DNA from: Eublepharis macularius
Lineage: Eukaryota > Chordata > Lepidosauria > Squamata > Eublepharidae
NCBI RefSeq assembly: GCF_028583425.1
Contig: NC_072795.1
Span: forward strand, 10,191,001-10,255,000
Direction: 5' to 3'
DNA length: 64,000 nt
The stretch's first letter is position 1. Every line of letters begins with the position of its first letter. Positions 36,840 through 49,077 of the stretch are shown here, in pieces. The position numbers were made by a program, and so were the translations under genes. The notes beneath the pieces were generated by a model. It saw only the letters and a list, made by a program, of their open reading frames with translations, did no database searches and was not told where the DNA came from.

Positions 36840-38350
36840 TAGCACCTAATAATCTACTAGGTAATCTATACTTGTTCAACAATAAACTTAAAAACTCATA
36901 CCCATCCATCTTTGCCGATCTCATTTAACAGATTAGTCAAACAAGGGTGCCCCCTGTCAGCTCCAGCGGAGTTGGACTGTAGTTCCAAAATAGTAAAGAG
37001 ACCAGTAGCACCTTTAAGACTAACCAACTTTCAGCTGAACTCTTTAATTTTCCCTTGAATCCTTAGCAAGCATGATTAAAGAAACTAAGATCAAAGGTTT
37101 TGAGACTGGCTCTCATCATCAGTATAAAATCTCAATATATAGAGATGATATTGTATTATTGTATTATTTCTAATTGACGTGGTCCATTTTAGTGCTGAAA
37201 TAAAAGTTATTATTGGTCTATTCTCACCTGTAGAAAGCTATAAGATAAATGTTGAAAATACTGAAGTGTTTCTGTTAAACATAAATTGTTACATCTTGCC
37301 TGTCAGAGTTTGATAGCGAGAATGAGCTATTTTTTTTAAAAAAAATACTTATTTTAGAGTAGTAATTGGACAAGATTATGATGTCTGATAATTTTAAGGC
37401 AGTAATGAGATACATTAAAAGCAAGTTCCCACTGTGGAAAACATTTATATTTTCTCTGTTAGGACAAACTAATTCAATTTAAAATGATGATTATCCCACA
37501 CTTACGTATGGTTAACTAATCTTCCAGCAGCCATTCCTGTGAAGGAAAGAAACCAGGGGTTAGATGGGCAAATTGCCCAAAATAAATGGCAAAATGAATT
37601 TTTAGAGATTCAGTTTTATCATGATATAGCAATGTCAATGTGGATAATTAGATGGTTTTTGTATGGTAATAATTCATCTGAAACTGCTATTGAGCAGGCA
37701 TCTATAAGGATACCATTAAAATCATTCTCATGGCTTAAAATACCAGAAAGGAAAAAGGTATATAATTTTGTAATAAAATACCTCTGAAGATATTGGGATA
37801 TGTACAGTAAAAAAACTTTCCCCAGACATTTCTCCTTTAAATTCCACAGTTAGAGACTTAGACAGACTTACAGTGCAATCCTAAACTGAGTTACTCAAGT
37901 CTAAGCCCATTGAATTCAATGGCCTTAGACTGGAGTAACTCTTCTTAGGATTGCACTGTTAAGGACTTAGACAGACATCAAGCTCTTTTTAAATAGGAGA
38001 AAGCAGGATTAGGCACCTAGATCTCTAATTGTCAATAACAATAAGATACTGTTTGAAAGTGTAAGAGAAATAAGTAATGGTCAAGCTGGTATATATGCGT
38101 GTCTACAACGTAAAGAGTTCTTTGTCAAATAATAATAACCATATTTTGAAAGGATCAAATTGAAGGGATTGTATTGAGTTTGAACAACTATTGTTGAAAG
38201 GGGGAAAATATCTTAGTTATATGATATAATTTATAGGCTGAACTGGTTAAATATAGTCTTTCTAAATAAATGGACCCATGATTTGAACTTTGAGATTTCA
38301 CAACAAACATAGCGATATATCCTTTCACATGCTCTCTTTTTCAACAATTT
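36840..38350 (+). mobile_element. L1-type LINE ORF2 remains
   Basis: Around 36915-36965 translation gives a RLVKQGCPLSAP-like block, the conserved L1 reverse-transcriptase RQGCPLSP motif. Further fragments (37190-37800) look like downstream L1 ORF2 with many frame changes. Interrupted by a repeat scrap at 36973 and by the MITE at 37871. Confidence 0.55.
37871..37958. mobile_element. 88-bp palindromic MITE, CAGTGCAATCC ends, TTA target
   Basis: Near-perfect hairpin: CAGTGCAATCCTAA...AGTCTAAGCCCATTGAATTC and its complement. Flanked by TTA (37868-37870, 37959-37961), which fits a Harbinger-like target. A degenerate relative, mainly the right half, lies at about 48775-48855. Confidence 0.8.
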
Positions 38351-39055
38351 GTCTTCAATTTAAGGAAAACCTGCGTAACAATACCAATATGAATAACAAT
38401 AAATATAATAATAACAATGGCAGTCCTCTGATTCTGAAGCCACATTAGCCTTGTGGTTCTTGTCTCAGGAATATCCTCTTCACTCTTCAACTGATGCCTC
38501 CAAGTGCTAACTTCATATTTATAACTTTACCTGCAAAAGGTCCCGTCCTAAAGACAAGACATAGTACTTCCCAACAATCTTAGAGAGGCATAGGAAGAAA
38601 ACAAAACCAGCACAAGGATCATCATATTGGCAGAGTTTTTTTTTTTTAAATCCTATTCAGCCCCAAAAGGTAACCAGCTCAATATGATGCCCTAGGCTCA
38701 CTCTCATTGGCCACAATGGTATGAGACCCCATGCGCTCCATGCTCCTGCGGTCAAGTGGCTTACCACAAGAGGGCACCAGAGCATGATTTTTCAGTACGG
38801 CTGTGATTCAGTCTTTGTGATTTAATGAACTGCATAAGCTAATGTTCCAGGAATTAAGCTCTTTGGTGGAGAAGACATAAGAAGAGCTCTGCTGGATCAG
38901 ACCAATGTTCTACCTAGTCCAGCATCCTGTCACTCACAGTAGCCAATCAGTTGCTAAGGAGGGGCAGCAAACAGAGGACATAAACAAAACCAGGGTGGAT
39001 GGTGGGGGGGGGGGGGTTAGCAGCTCTGTTCCAGCTTCCCTTTAATTAAATTTCT
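38351..39055. other. Intergenic stretch with a CR1-like or SINE-like scrap
   Basis: 38868-38965 has the phrase AGAGCTCTGCTGGATCAGAC followed by CTAGTCCAGCATCCTGT, a dispersed repeat I know from reptiles and birds. A poly-G run lies at 39002-39016. No gene. Confidence 0.5.
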
Positions 39056-39059
39056 CCTA

Positions 39060-39340
39060 AAGGTATAGAATAGGAACCTGGTGTCCAGTAGTAAAAATAT
39101 TTTTCTGTAAGATTCTCGTAGAAATCTATTGCATTCCAGGGAGCATTATCCCTTTAGATACTAAGGTAGTATTAATGGGACTAGTTAATGCATACAGTCC
39201 AAATGTCTGTGCAAATATATTCCTTAACATGTTTACAGCTGCAAAAATGCTACTAGCAAAAAATTGGAAAACTAGTAATCATCTCAGAATTAAATTTTGG
39301 ATGCAAAACTTTGGAGGAACAAATTAAATACAGCGTTAGA
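39060..39340 (+). mobile_element. L1-type LINE ORF2 C-terminal fragment
   Basis: Translates to TAAKMLLAKNWKTSN near 39230-39275, matching the A-x-xLLA-KWK segment near the end of L1 ORF2, also visible at 54540-54600 on the minus strand. Frames are broken. Confidence 0.5.
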
Positions 39341-39609
39341 CTTGTATAATTCTGCTTTGTTTTTATATTAAATAGAATAATGGAAATCACAAAATTGTGA
39401 AGAATGGGTGTAAATTAAGTAATTGTGACATCAATAAATCTCAAAATGTATATTATTATAACTTATAATTAAACTCATTATTATATTGTAGTGATTTTTA
39501 GTTTAGTATTTATTTTTAATCATTTATTCATTTGTTTATTTATTGTTGAGATGAGTTGGTTCAAAATAAAAAAATGGTTTGGTAACATGATTTGGTACTG
39601 TATTGTGAA

Positions 39610-40679
39610 TAGACATGGGCACGATCCAAAAAATAATCCCGATTTAGCTGATCGTGATTCCACGGTGACGCTGAACCCAGGTACCCGAACCTTGCCGATC
39701 AAGTCCTGTTTCTGATACAGAATCGGGAATTGGGAATCAGGAAGGCTGATGCGGGAGGGAGCCCCACCACCAACACTCCCCCAGACCAGAGTGACCAGGC
39801 ATTAGAGTGTGTAATACTGTGTGAGCCCTCAGCCAAGGAGGTGCCCACTGAGCTTGGCCCCAGAGCTAGATGGCAGCCCTGGAAGCAGAGAGAGAGAATA
39901 GGAATAGAGCCCAACCCCAGCTGCAACACTCCCCCCCAGACCAGAGCCCTCAGCCAAAGTGCCCACCGAGCTTGGCCCCAGAGCTAGGCGGCAGCCCTGG
40001 AACCAGAGGAGATAGCTCCCTATTCCCTAATTCCCTATCCGCTGAAGCCCAAAGCTAAAGGTCCCTCTCTCTCTCTCTTGCGCTTTCTCTCTCCAAAAGC
40101 AGCAAGCAAGAGCTCGCCTCTGTCCCACTCCACCCGCAAGCGTAAAGTGAAAGTTTGTTGCGCAGCACATGGCTATTTATAAAGCCTGGGTCTGCTACGC
40201 AGGAGGGCTGTGTTTGGCCGTAAGAGCTGCCTCTCAGGCTTTGCAGGGATGAGATTCGAGTGCCCATGGCTACAGAAGAACACCCCCTTCCCCCGCCCTC
40301 CCCTCTCTTCTCCCAAATGGACGAGATGGGCGCGTGCTTTTGTGGCTGCTCTGTGGTTGGAAGGAAGCCCTGCTGATCAAGGAAAGCTGGGCTTCCATTC
40401 GCGTTTCCAGGGCGACAGAAGGAGGGCAAACAGCTCCAGCATTCCCCAGGCTCCATTTCCATGGGGCTCTGTTCCCTTGGGAACAGATGGCTGGAGCCAG
40501 ACTGTCTGCAGACTGCAATCCCGAACGTAAACCGATCGATCCGATCGAGACCCGATAGAGCAACCCACCCGACCGCTGAACCGGGAGCCGTGGACGGAAC
40601 TGATCAGCCCGGTCCCAATGGCGCAAACTCCAAAATCGGGGCAATTTTCAGACCGTAATTCCGATTGTGCCCATGTCTA
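39610..40679. mobile_element. hAT-type non-autonomous element, GATCGTGAT subfamily
   Basis: 1070 bp. Ends TAGACATGGGCACGATCC and GATTGTGCCCATGTCTA. Perfect 8-bp duplication ATTGTGAA (39602-39609, 40680-40687). It shares the centre block (40200-40500) with 10444-11216 and 21187-22003. The CCCTCAGCCAA-GGTGCCCAC block occurs twice inside. The numerous open frames are not transposase. Confidence 0.92.
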
Positions 40680-40687
40680 ATTGTGAA

Positions 40688-41321
40688 TTCTTTCTTTTTG
40701 AAATAAAAATTATTCAAAGGTGACTAGGAATCTGGATGCCCTTCCCCATTACATTATCTCCTTCACTTCGAGATGATATTCTCTACTTTGCTCAGTTTTT
40801 ATATTCTTCCCCATCAGAGGATGAATAAAATTTCTCTTTAGACAAACAAAGAATAAGAAACCTCAGAATGACATGGCCTCAAACACATTTGGATAACCAC
40901 TGGAATGCAAACAAAAGCCCATCACAGACATTTCCCTGATAATGTATTTTTCAAAAAGATTACCTGCCTCTCTAGCAAATGACAATTGATAATCACTTCT
41001 TGTATTATTACATGAGATCTCTTATTTATCGCTTGTGTACTTACATTTTTGTAAATTAAGTTATGCACCCTCATGCCAGGCTATAACATGCCTTTGGGAT
41101 TGTTCTCATACATGAAGCCTTTCCTACACAATAAATATAAAAACATACAGAAGTAACAGTTTTTGGACTGCTACTACTCTCAGTTATTTATAGAAAAAGT
41201 ACAGCAAAGAACTTGGAAGAGAAATCTTGAAGAAGTTAATCATCCAGAATACAGATGAAACCCCAAAGAGGTATGGAGCCATGTGCGGCAAAAATCACCC
41301 ATGCAAAGAAGGCCTCCGTCT
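40688..41321. other. Intergenic stretch, nothing recognised
   Basis: AT-rich, no gene or clear repeat. Confidence 0.4.
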
Positions 41322-41670
41322 TGTCAGGGTCTGTTTAACCTGAGTAACGCCATATTTAATCTTGTAGTGTTTAGTTGTCTTTCCCTCTACGCATCTGCAC
41401 CTGCAAGGAGCCGCTTCCATGGGAAAGGAGCCTCTGTTATCTATCCGCACGGCCTTGGGCAGCTCAACGCTCTGCTGAGAAACTTACTGTGTGAACTCAG
41501 GGGGGAGGCTGGACTCTGGGAGGGTGAAATGTAACCATTTTCAACTATGAGTCATTCCTAACAAAGCTTTGGTCTGTCAGGATCTCTAATCCTGAAATAT
41601 ATTCGTTTGGACTTGATTGCTGTCTTTAACAATAAACCTTTTGAAATCAAAAGGCAATTGTCTTCTTGCA
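41322..41670 (+). mobile_element. LTR-like segment
   Basis: Starts TGTCAGGGTCTG, has AATAAA at 41631-41636 and ends TTCTTGCA about 34 bases later, so it has TG...CA ends and a polyadenylation site in the right place. No flanking repeat was established and no internal region is attached. Tentative. Confidence 0.4.
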
Positions 41671-41730
41671 GAAGGGAGTAGGGCAGACTACAAGTCTGGA
41701 TATGGCATAGTCTGACACGTTTATCAGCTC

Positions 41731-41966
41731 AGAGCAGAACCACAAGTGACAAAAGGCACAGATTGGACACTTGTCAGCTTCCCTCAAGTTTTCGCGGGAA
41801 ATGTCGGCAGCTTGGCGGAATGTTGGACAAGTGACAGTTGAAAAGTCCACTGGACAGCAGTCGGAGAGCCAAGCTGCGAGACCAGGATGCCTACATTTCC
41901 CATCAAAACTTGAGGGAAGCAGACAAGTGTCCGATTTGTGCCTTTTGTCACTTGTGGTTCTGCTCT
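41731..41966. mobile_element. Palindromic MITE, AGAGCAGAACC ends
   Basis: About 75-bp inverted arms (AGAGCAGAACCACAAGTGAC...CTTCCCTCAAGTTTT) around a 90-bp unpaired centre containing ATGTTGGACAAGTGACAGTT. CTCAG borders the inner ends on both sides and could be a 5-bp target repeat. Non-coding. Confidence 0.75.
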
Positions 41967-42291
41967 CAGTCTTTCACACAATGGAATTTACTCTTTCTGC
42001 CAATCAGCCTTTAAGAAAGTAAGAACAACCTGGCAATCATCCACCAAATTCTCTCTCTCTCTCTCTGTTTGTTTATGTGTGTGTGTGTGTGAATCCACTG
42101 TTTCTCTTTTATACCTTGGTACGCATGAGCCAAGAAGTCAGCATTTTTCATGGGTGAAGAGAACAAATGACTCTTGTTTCAGAAAAAGAAGTGTGTATAA
42201 GCATTTCATAGACATAGATGTGGGAAAAAAGTGTACAGATGAATAGCAAAACGCTACAGCATCTGAGCATGGGAAATTAACTAGTGTAACA

Positions 42292-42537
42292 ACAACAACA
42301 ACAACAACATTCGATTTATATACCGCCCTTCAGGACAACTTAATGCCCATTCAGAGCGGTTTACAAAGTATGTCATTATTATCCCCACAACAAAACACCC
42401 TGTTAGGTGGGTGGGGCTGAGAGAGCTCCAAAGAGCCATGACTAGCCCGAGGTCAGCTGGCTTCAAATGGAGGAGCAGGGAATCAAACCCGGCTCTCCAG
42501 ATTAGAGTCCTGCGCTCTTAACTACTACACCAAACTG
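42292..42537 (-). mobile_element. tRNA-derived SINE with CR1-like tail, minus strand
   Basis: Minus-strand order: tRNA-like head with AGAGCGCAGGACTCTAATCT and the B box GGTTTGATTCC, body AGCTCTCTCAGCCCCACCCA, tail GGCGGTATATAAATCGAATG, then (GTT)n. It stands head to head with the next SINE. Confidence 0.85.
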
Positions 42538-42714
42538 GATCTCTGTAGTGATTAAGAGCTGCAGGACTCTAATCTGGAGAACCAAGTTTGATTCTCTACT
42601 TCTCCACTTGTAGCCAGCTGGGAGACTTTGAGTCAGTGACAGCTCTTCCAGAGCTCTCTCAGCCCTACCCACCTCACAGGGTGATTGTTGTGGGGATAAT
42701 AATAACAATAATAA

Positions 42715-44198
42715 TCTTACTATATAATTGAGTAAGCATATTTCAGACAACTCACGTTATACCCTGGTGCACCACCAGAGGGAAGTCTAGGCAAGGAACC
42801 ATGTCCCTCTAGAAAATGTGCCATGGTGGGAAGCCCAGGCTGGGAGCAAGCGGCAATGCCTGCCTCCCACCTTCACACAGCTGGTATTAGGAGCAGATGA
42901 GGTGGCAATGCCCACCCCTCACCTTAACCAAGTTTGTATTAGGAGCACAGCAGGTGGCAATGCCTAATCCCCGCCATAACCCATCTGGTATCACCAGCAG
43001 AGCAGGTGGCAATGCCTGCCCTCTTTTGAACCAGTTGGGATCAGGAGCAGACCAGTTGGCAATGCCCACCACCTGCCTGAACCCAGCTGTTATTAGGAGC
43101 GGAGCAGGTGGCAATGACCACCTCCCCTTAACCCAGGTGGAACTAGTACTGGAGAAGATGGCAATGCCCACCCCCTGTCTTAACCCAGCTGGTATTATGA
43201 GTGGCGCAGTGGCAATGCCCAGCCCCTGCCTTAATCCAGCTGGTATTAGGTGTGGAACTTGGGTAGATCCCTACCACACCACTCCCAGAAACCCTACCTG
43301 AGCAGGCAGCAGGAAAGGTACCAATGATAAATAATAGCTTGGCCCCAGAGCCTGGCAGCAGCCCTGGAACCTGGAGATCCATATCTCACCACACACAAAG
43401 AAAATTCAAGCTCCAATGCACTCTCCCTGTCTCTCTCTCAAAATGCCAACAGTAGCTGTCTCTGCCTCTCCACTATCTGCAAAGACTAGCCAGAGCTGGG
43501 AGCCCCCCCTCCCCCATGGTCTTTGCTTTCTTGTAACGAATTTGGAGCTCCACACTTGAAAGGAAGACCTGCCTATCAAGCTAAATTGGGCTTAGATTGG
43601 GGTTTCCAGGGCAGCAGCAGGAGTTCAGACAGAGTTCAGACAATCCCTGCCTAAGTTGCCAAGGGAATTGATTGCAGGTGCCAGACTGTCTGGCTTGAAA
43701 ACAGCAATGAATGAGGCTTGCAACGACCACCGGTTCATTTATAATGGGGCCTCATGAACAGCTTGCTCGTGAACAGCAGATTGGGGTGTTTGCGGCTTTT
43801 TTTCATTTGTATTGCTGTTCGTACTCATCTCTAATCAGGAGCAGAGCAAGTAGTAAAGCCCACCTCCCATGTTCACCTGTTGGGATCAAGTGTGGAGCAG
43901 GTGTCAATGCCTGCTCCTCCATTCACCCAGTGGGAAGCAGGCAGCGATGCCTGCCCCCTTCACCCAGCCACAGTCAGGAGTGGAGCAGGAGGCAATTCTC
44001 GCCCCCCTTTACCTGGCCTGTATCAGGCTGGAGCAGGTAGCACATGGCTGAGATCAGATGTGGGGCAGATGACAATGCCCACCTCCTCCTTCATTAGCTC
44101 GAATCAGTGATGGAGGAAGAGTGAATGCCTGCCTGCCTTCTTGCCTTCCTCTTTCTAGAACCCATTGTATTTTTTCCCACAACGGGCTTTGTTGCTAG
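42715..44198 (+). mobile_element. Non-autonomous Helitron A
   Basis: 1484 bp. Begins TCTTACTATATAATTGAG and ends GGGCTTTGTTGCTAG (CTRR rule), inserted exactly between A (42714) and T (44199) of a SINE, with no target duplication. A short CAAC...GTTG hairpin precedes the CTAG. The interior is a roughly 50-bp minisatellite (GGTGGCAATGCCCACC motif) interrupted by a hAT fragment. The 5' 70 bp match Helitron B (61253-63163). Confidence 0.9.
43252..43832 (-). mobile_element. hAT fragment within Helitron A, kin of 27749-28464
   Basis: Reverse complement of the 27900-28320 body. Its plus-strand right end is GTACTCATCTCTA. The left end lacks a matching terminus, so the copy is incomplete. Confidence 0.7.
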
Positions 44199-44599
44199 TT
44201 TTAACATACTTTGTAAACCGCTCTGAGTGGTTGTTAAATTGTCCTAAAGTACGGTATATAAATCGAATGTTATTACACGTATATGTATACATATGCATCC
44301 CTCTGATCCTACAGGAATATAGAATGGAATATTGAATAGATTTAATACTAATAAACAAAGAGTATTAAAAACTATCATAAAAGATTAGCAGCAGTCAGCT
44401 ATTTTTCTGCTGCCTCCTTTAGTAGCGTCTCAAATGCTTCTCCCTCAGAAGCTCCCAAGAGCCTCCTTTCCCTGCAATGGACACTAACTTTCCTTGGCCC
44501 AGCATTCTGCCCACTCCCATTGACTGCCTCTCAGGAGAGGTGGAGCTAGAGCCAGTCCTGTCTGTCACAGGGATGCTGTCAGTTATCAATCAACGTTCA

Positions 44600-44990
44600 A
44601 CCTCCTCTTTGGGGGCAACATGATAGAACACATTTCTGGTTGAAACATCTGCCCTGCACCCATTTCAATCTGATTTCAGACCATGTTTCAGGACTGAATC
44701 AGCATTACTAGCTTTGTGGATGATTTCTAACCAGAAGTGGATAATTGCTGATATTGATTGATACGTCAGCAGCATTTGATAGGGTCAAACATGATATTCT
44801 GATGCAACGACTATACTCAATGTTTGCAACAGCCCTGAATCCAAGGCTATGTTATTTGTTATCAGTTAATAGATCCAAACCATATACCCCTAATTATGTT
44901 CTGATTCAGATCTTTACATTCTGCTGTTTAAAGAAATCCATCAGATATCACGTAAGAAGAGAGCAGGCAGATTTGTAATTAGAACAACAT
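44600..44990 (+). mobile_element. CR1-type LINE reverse-transcriptase fragment
   Basis: Translation gives QSDFRPCFRTESALLALW and, in a shifted frame, SAAFDRVKHDILMQRL, the conserved QSGFR...TALL and LSAAFDTVDH-IL blocks of CR1-like reverse transcriptase. 44275-44600 before it is unassigned. Confidence 0.65.
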
Positions 44991-45059
44991 TACTTCTTAG
45001 ACTCTCTTCTATACTCATGTCATATGCTATCTTTTAAGCAGGGTACTAACAAGAAAATA

Positions 45060-46066
45060 ACAGAAAAAGTTATGATAAAAGCACAAGATTACTGGAGATA
45101 AGGAAAAATGGAAGGAGAGGACGCACTTAAAAAACCTACTAGACCAACTGAACGTAGAAGAAGTGCAAAAAACCTGAAACTTTTAAAACAAAGGAATATT
45201 GAAACTGTGAACAAACCTGGAAGATATTTAGCATATTGTTTAAGAAGAGTCAGAAAAAAGGATACCTGGAATCAAGAAAGGAAATCAAGTAGTTCACACA
45301 GAACAAGAAAAGAAGGAGCATATAAAAAATTCTTTTCACACCTTTTTAAAGAAGAATCTGTAGATGAAGTAGAAATGGAGAAATATTCAGCTGAGGTACC
45401 AATGAAAGAATTTACAGGACCAGCGGACAGGACCTATTGCATAAAAGCCTGTGTCCTTATTGTTGTCATATGGACAGTCCTAAGAGAGGGCACAACAAGG
45501 GGAAGGCTGTTTGGACAAAGGAGCTGCCGCATGGGAGTGGCATGAATTTTGAGGATGTCTGTGAGGATGTGAGCCCTAAATTGCCACCTACACCATGGCA
45601 TTCTTGGTTTCATGGAATACTTGCCAATATTCAATGACAGTGAAACAGGCAGGTAACTGACTTGCCTGCCAATCCTAGCTCATAAGAGACACCTTCCCCA
45701 AAGAATTTGTGCATCTTCCTAAAAGAACTTGTACTCAAAAAGCTCGGTAAAATAACCAGTATTAAATCTGGACAAAGAACTTCTAGAACAGAAACCCAAG
45801 CAAAAGTAGTCTGGTCCCTACCTTGTGGACACAGAATTGAATCAAGCAGTAGCAATACAAGGGATCGATTTTGTCCTTAATAAAATTAAAAATAGGCAAA
45901 GCACTCAGCCTAGACAGATTGATGGCAACATATGATAAATGCTTTGAAGACATATTAGCAATACCCTTAAAAAGAGTAACGAATGAACTATAAGATAGAA
46001 AGTATATACCACCAACAGTGGTAAGAGATGAATATATCTTTAATATATAAAGAAGGGAACGATCCA
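45060..46066 (+). mobile_element. L1-type LINE ORF2 fragment
   Basis: 45200-45390 encodes NKPGRYLAYCLRRVRKKDTW and KKFFSHLFKEESVDEVEMEK, matching the L1 ORF2 linker before the RT domain. 45870-46060 resembles the RT start (EDILAIPLKRV, YKEG). About 45410-45690 does not fit L1 and may be a further insertion. Frames are interrupted. Confidence 0.6.
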
Positions 46067-46071
46067 CCATT

Positions 46072-47900
46072 GCTCCCCCAGTCAGAATAAAGAGGCAGAG
46101 TGAAGGCTTGGGAACTAATGGGCCATTTTATCTGCCAACAACACAGTAAGGGCCTAATTAGCAGTACAGGTCAAGCCCTGGGGTAATCCCTGGACCTCTG
46201 CTTTGACCTGTCTGGGCGAGCCCCATTGCTCCGGGTGTGAACCATTCATTTGCATGGCTGGGACTCAGCTGGCCAGGCAAAATGGTTCCCCCCTACAAGC
46301 TCCTACCACCCCAGCCATAGAGCATGAGGAAAGGATTTGTACAGAGGGTCTCACCCGGCAGTCTGCCCTCACAACTGGCAGCTGTCAAACATGCCAATGG
46401 ATCCTGACAGACCCCAATTCCCCCAACAATGGGGATGAGCCAAGGGTGCTCATCTGCCTGCTCACTTCTCCCAAACTATATCCTGCCTTCGCAGAGGCCA
46501 AGCTTCAGCTTGGCCCGTTGTGCACCACAGGTGGCTTAAAGGCAACCAAAGTCCTTGCTGCAAATCATCTCGGAAAATGTTGTTGCTCTTAATCGATAGG
46601 TGAACCCCATCCCCTCTGTGAAAGTCGGCAAATTCGGCCCTTATTTGTGAATGGAGCAGATAAATCCCTCGCCCATCCCACAATACCTTCTGAATAGCTC
46701 TACTGGCCTTGCACCTAGCCTGTTTGATGCCCCTTGGTCCTCAAGCTTCCCACTACACACAACGCAGACGCATTGTGGACCAAGCCAAGGTCAACTCAAT
46801 ACCACTGATTTGGATGACCAGGGTGTGAAGCAGATGCCCGCTCCTCTCCTCAAATGAAAGTGGCAGCAGCCCTGGCCATCTCAGGCCTTGTTGGCTGTGT
46901 CATTCAACCATGGCCCACTGAGGCCAAGCTGGGACCCGATTGGCCTCCGTTTGGCTTGCTGAGCTGTCCAGAACACCATGTAGTACTCGCAGATGAGGAT
47001 CTGAAGCCTCTTGCAGTGAAACCGAGCACCTGAAAAGAAAAACAGAACCAGCAAAAGCAGTCTACAATGTCGAAACGTGGCGGATGTAGGATCAGCATGC
47101 AGACAACCACCACCGGCCAACCCACTGAATAAGCAACCCCGGGCAACCCATGACTGCTGCTGTGGAGGCTGCCCCTATCCTGAAGGAATGAATGCCCTTA
47201 TGGGGCTGGGGCCCTTTACCAACCTGTTTCTGGGTGCCCCTGTCCCTGCTTCTGTCACGCCTACCTCCCTGTCCCTGTCCCTTGCCACACATATTAGGCT
47301 GCCACAGATTGGATCTAAATCTACAACCCTTGGGAGGTAAACACTCAGCAAAGCAGCTGTGGCTGAATTGACTGCCCTTCGGGGGCACGGGTGCCAAGAG
47401 TAGCCAGTGTCCCATGCACAAGGTGTCCTCTATCAGAATGATCTCCAGTATTAGGCTGAGCCAGGGACATCATGTGCAGACAAAGCCGCTAGCTAAACTG
47501 ATCCCAAGCCAAGCCAGGATTAAGGGCGGCCCTCATTCTACCCTCTTCATACTGCAACCACGCAGCACTGGCGATGTCAGTATACCCTTTATAGATGATG
47601 CCTAAATATTAGAGGAGGGAGGCCGCCCTCCATTGCTGTGTGTGGGCCACAGCCCTGGTATATATCAAAAACTCTGGCAGCCAGTTGGCCCGGGAGTGGT
47701 CCACCTTTCTCCTCCTCAACTGTGGTGCACTGAGACTGGCAGCTGTGAATTATTTGTGGATGCAGGTGGAGTGGGTTTATGACCCCTGAGGAAGTATCCG
47801 TGGCCCCTAAGGAAGCAAACTATTCAGCTGGCCCCTTGTCAGGTCCAGAGGGGGTTCTTGCACACACCCACAATTCATTGTTCCACCTGTAAAGAAAAAA
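46072..47900 (-). mobile_element. Ngaro/DIRS-type element, internally deleted, minus strand
   Basis: On the minus strand the 3' non-coding end lies at 46072-46450, an SGNH-hydrolase region at about 46460-47030, the very end of the tyrosine recombinase at about 47090-47180, and probable 5'-proximal sequence at 47180-47900. Most of the RT, RNase H and recombinase interior is missing. The copy is a broken fossil with several breaks. Confidence 0.75.
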
Positions 47901-49077
47901 CAGGATTAAAGTTTGCCTTCCATATTAGAGACTTACCTGTTACATGGGTATTCCCAGTGGACCATTGATATTTTGCGCACCTAAAGTGAAAAGAGTAGAA
48001 ACAAATTGCATCATTTCCAGAATATTCAAGAAGAAGACCAGAGATTGTATCAGACTTGGAATATTATGAATTGTTGTTGTTTGTGAATTTACGGCCAACA
48101 CTCAGACACTGTTGTTAATTTCAGGTTGCATGTACCTTTAAACTAAAATGTGATTCTTGATATTTGGAAAGCAGCTTAGAGTTTACCAGTTTTATAGAAT
48201 ATTAGTATTTATATGAGCACTACGTCACTTTAGCACTTTGCATTTCTGATAATTTATAAATTTCAATATCAGACTGATTAATTTCAGACATAGTTGTTAA
48301 ATTTATTCCCGTGGCTGTGGGTATCCACGTTTTGCATTGAACCTCCATCTGGGGTCTGGAGTCCTCCTGAAATTGTTTTTTCAGGAGATCGGTTTCCCAG
48401 GAAGTGAAGGTACAGATTTTGAGGGCTGATGGTATGGCGTCACCTCTCTGCTGTGATCCTTCCCAAATTCCATCCTCCCCAGGCGCAGTTCCCAACTCTC
48501 CAGGAAGTTCACAAGACAGAATTGGAAATCATAGAGGGAGTGAAGGTGTACCATGAACCACTTCTGGCACGCTGCTGGAGATTTGGAAATCATAAGGGAA
48601 AAGGTTTGAAACTGCTGTGGAGACCCCTCCCAGGTCATCTGGCTGCCTAAGTAGCATCACCCTACACTTGCCTGGATCCAGGTTTAGTTACTTCCCAATA
48701 TCCATTTGACCACTGTATCCAGTCACTGATTCAGGACAAAGCAACATGTGATGGGTTGTGATGAAATCCTGTGCAGATCTACTGCAGCCTGAGCTCATTG
48801 TTTTCAGTGGCTTAGACTGGAGTGACTCTGCATAGGAATGAACTGCTGATTATTGCAAAATAGTATCATCAGCGTGCTGATGTCAACTACCCTGAAACTT
48901 ACTGATGGGCTCATGTAATGGTCTTGGTTAGATATGAACTGTCATAGCTGAGAGAACAAAGCCTTGAGGGATTCCCTAATTCAGGACTCTTACAGGTAAA
49001 TCAGTGTGCTCAATGAAAACCCTGGGAATCCACTGAGTGTATGATGCCATCAGAGAGCAATAACTCCATCAACTGTA
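47901..49077. other. Intergenic stretch, unassigned
   Basis: No gene is recognised. 48775-48855 holds a degenerate CAGTGCAATCC-type MITE. The text from 48660 on looks like an old dispersed repeat that I could not name. Confidence 0.35.

Larger units (their letters stand above)
42538..44274 (+). mobile_element. tRNA-derived SINE, plus strand, split by a Helitron
   Basis: Head and body at 42538-42714 (GTAGTGATTAAGAGCTGCAG, GTTTGATTCTC, CACCTCACAGGGTGATTGTT). The tail resumes at 44199-44274 (TTTGTAAACCGCTCTGAGTG, GTATATAAATCGAATGTTAT). The intact minus-strand neighbour shows the two pieces are contiguous in the family. Confidence 0.85.

Noticed and set aside
42897-43301. 134-codon plus-strand frame with GAGGNACPL repeats
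   Set aside because: Helitron A minisatellite read through; no protein family resembles it.
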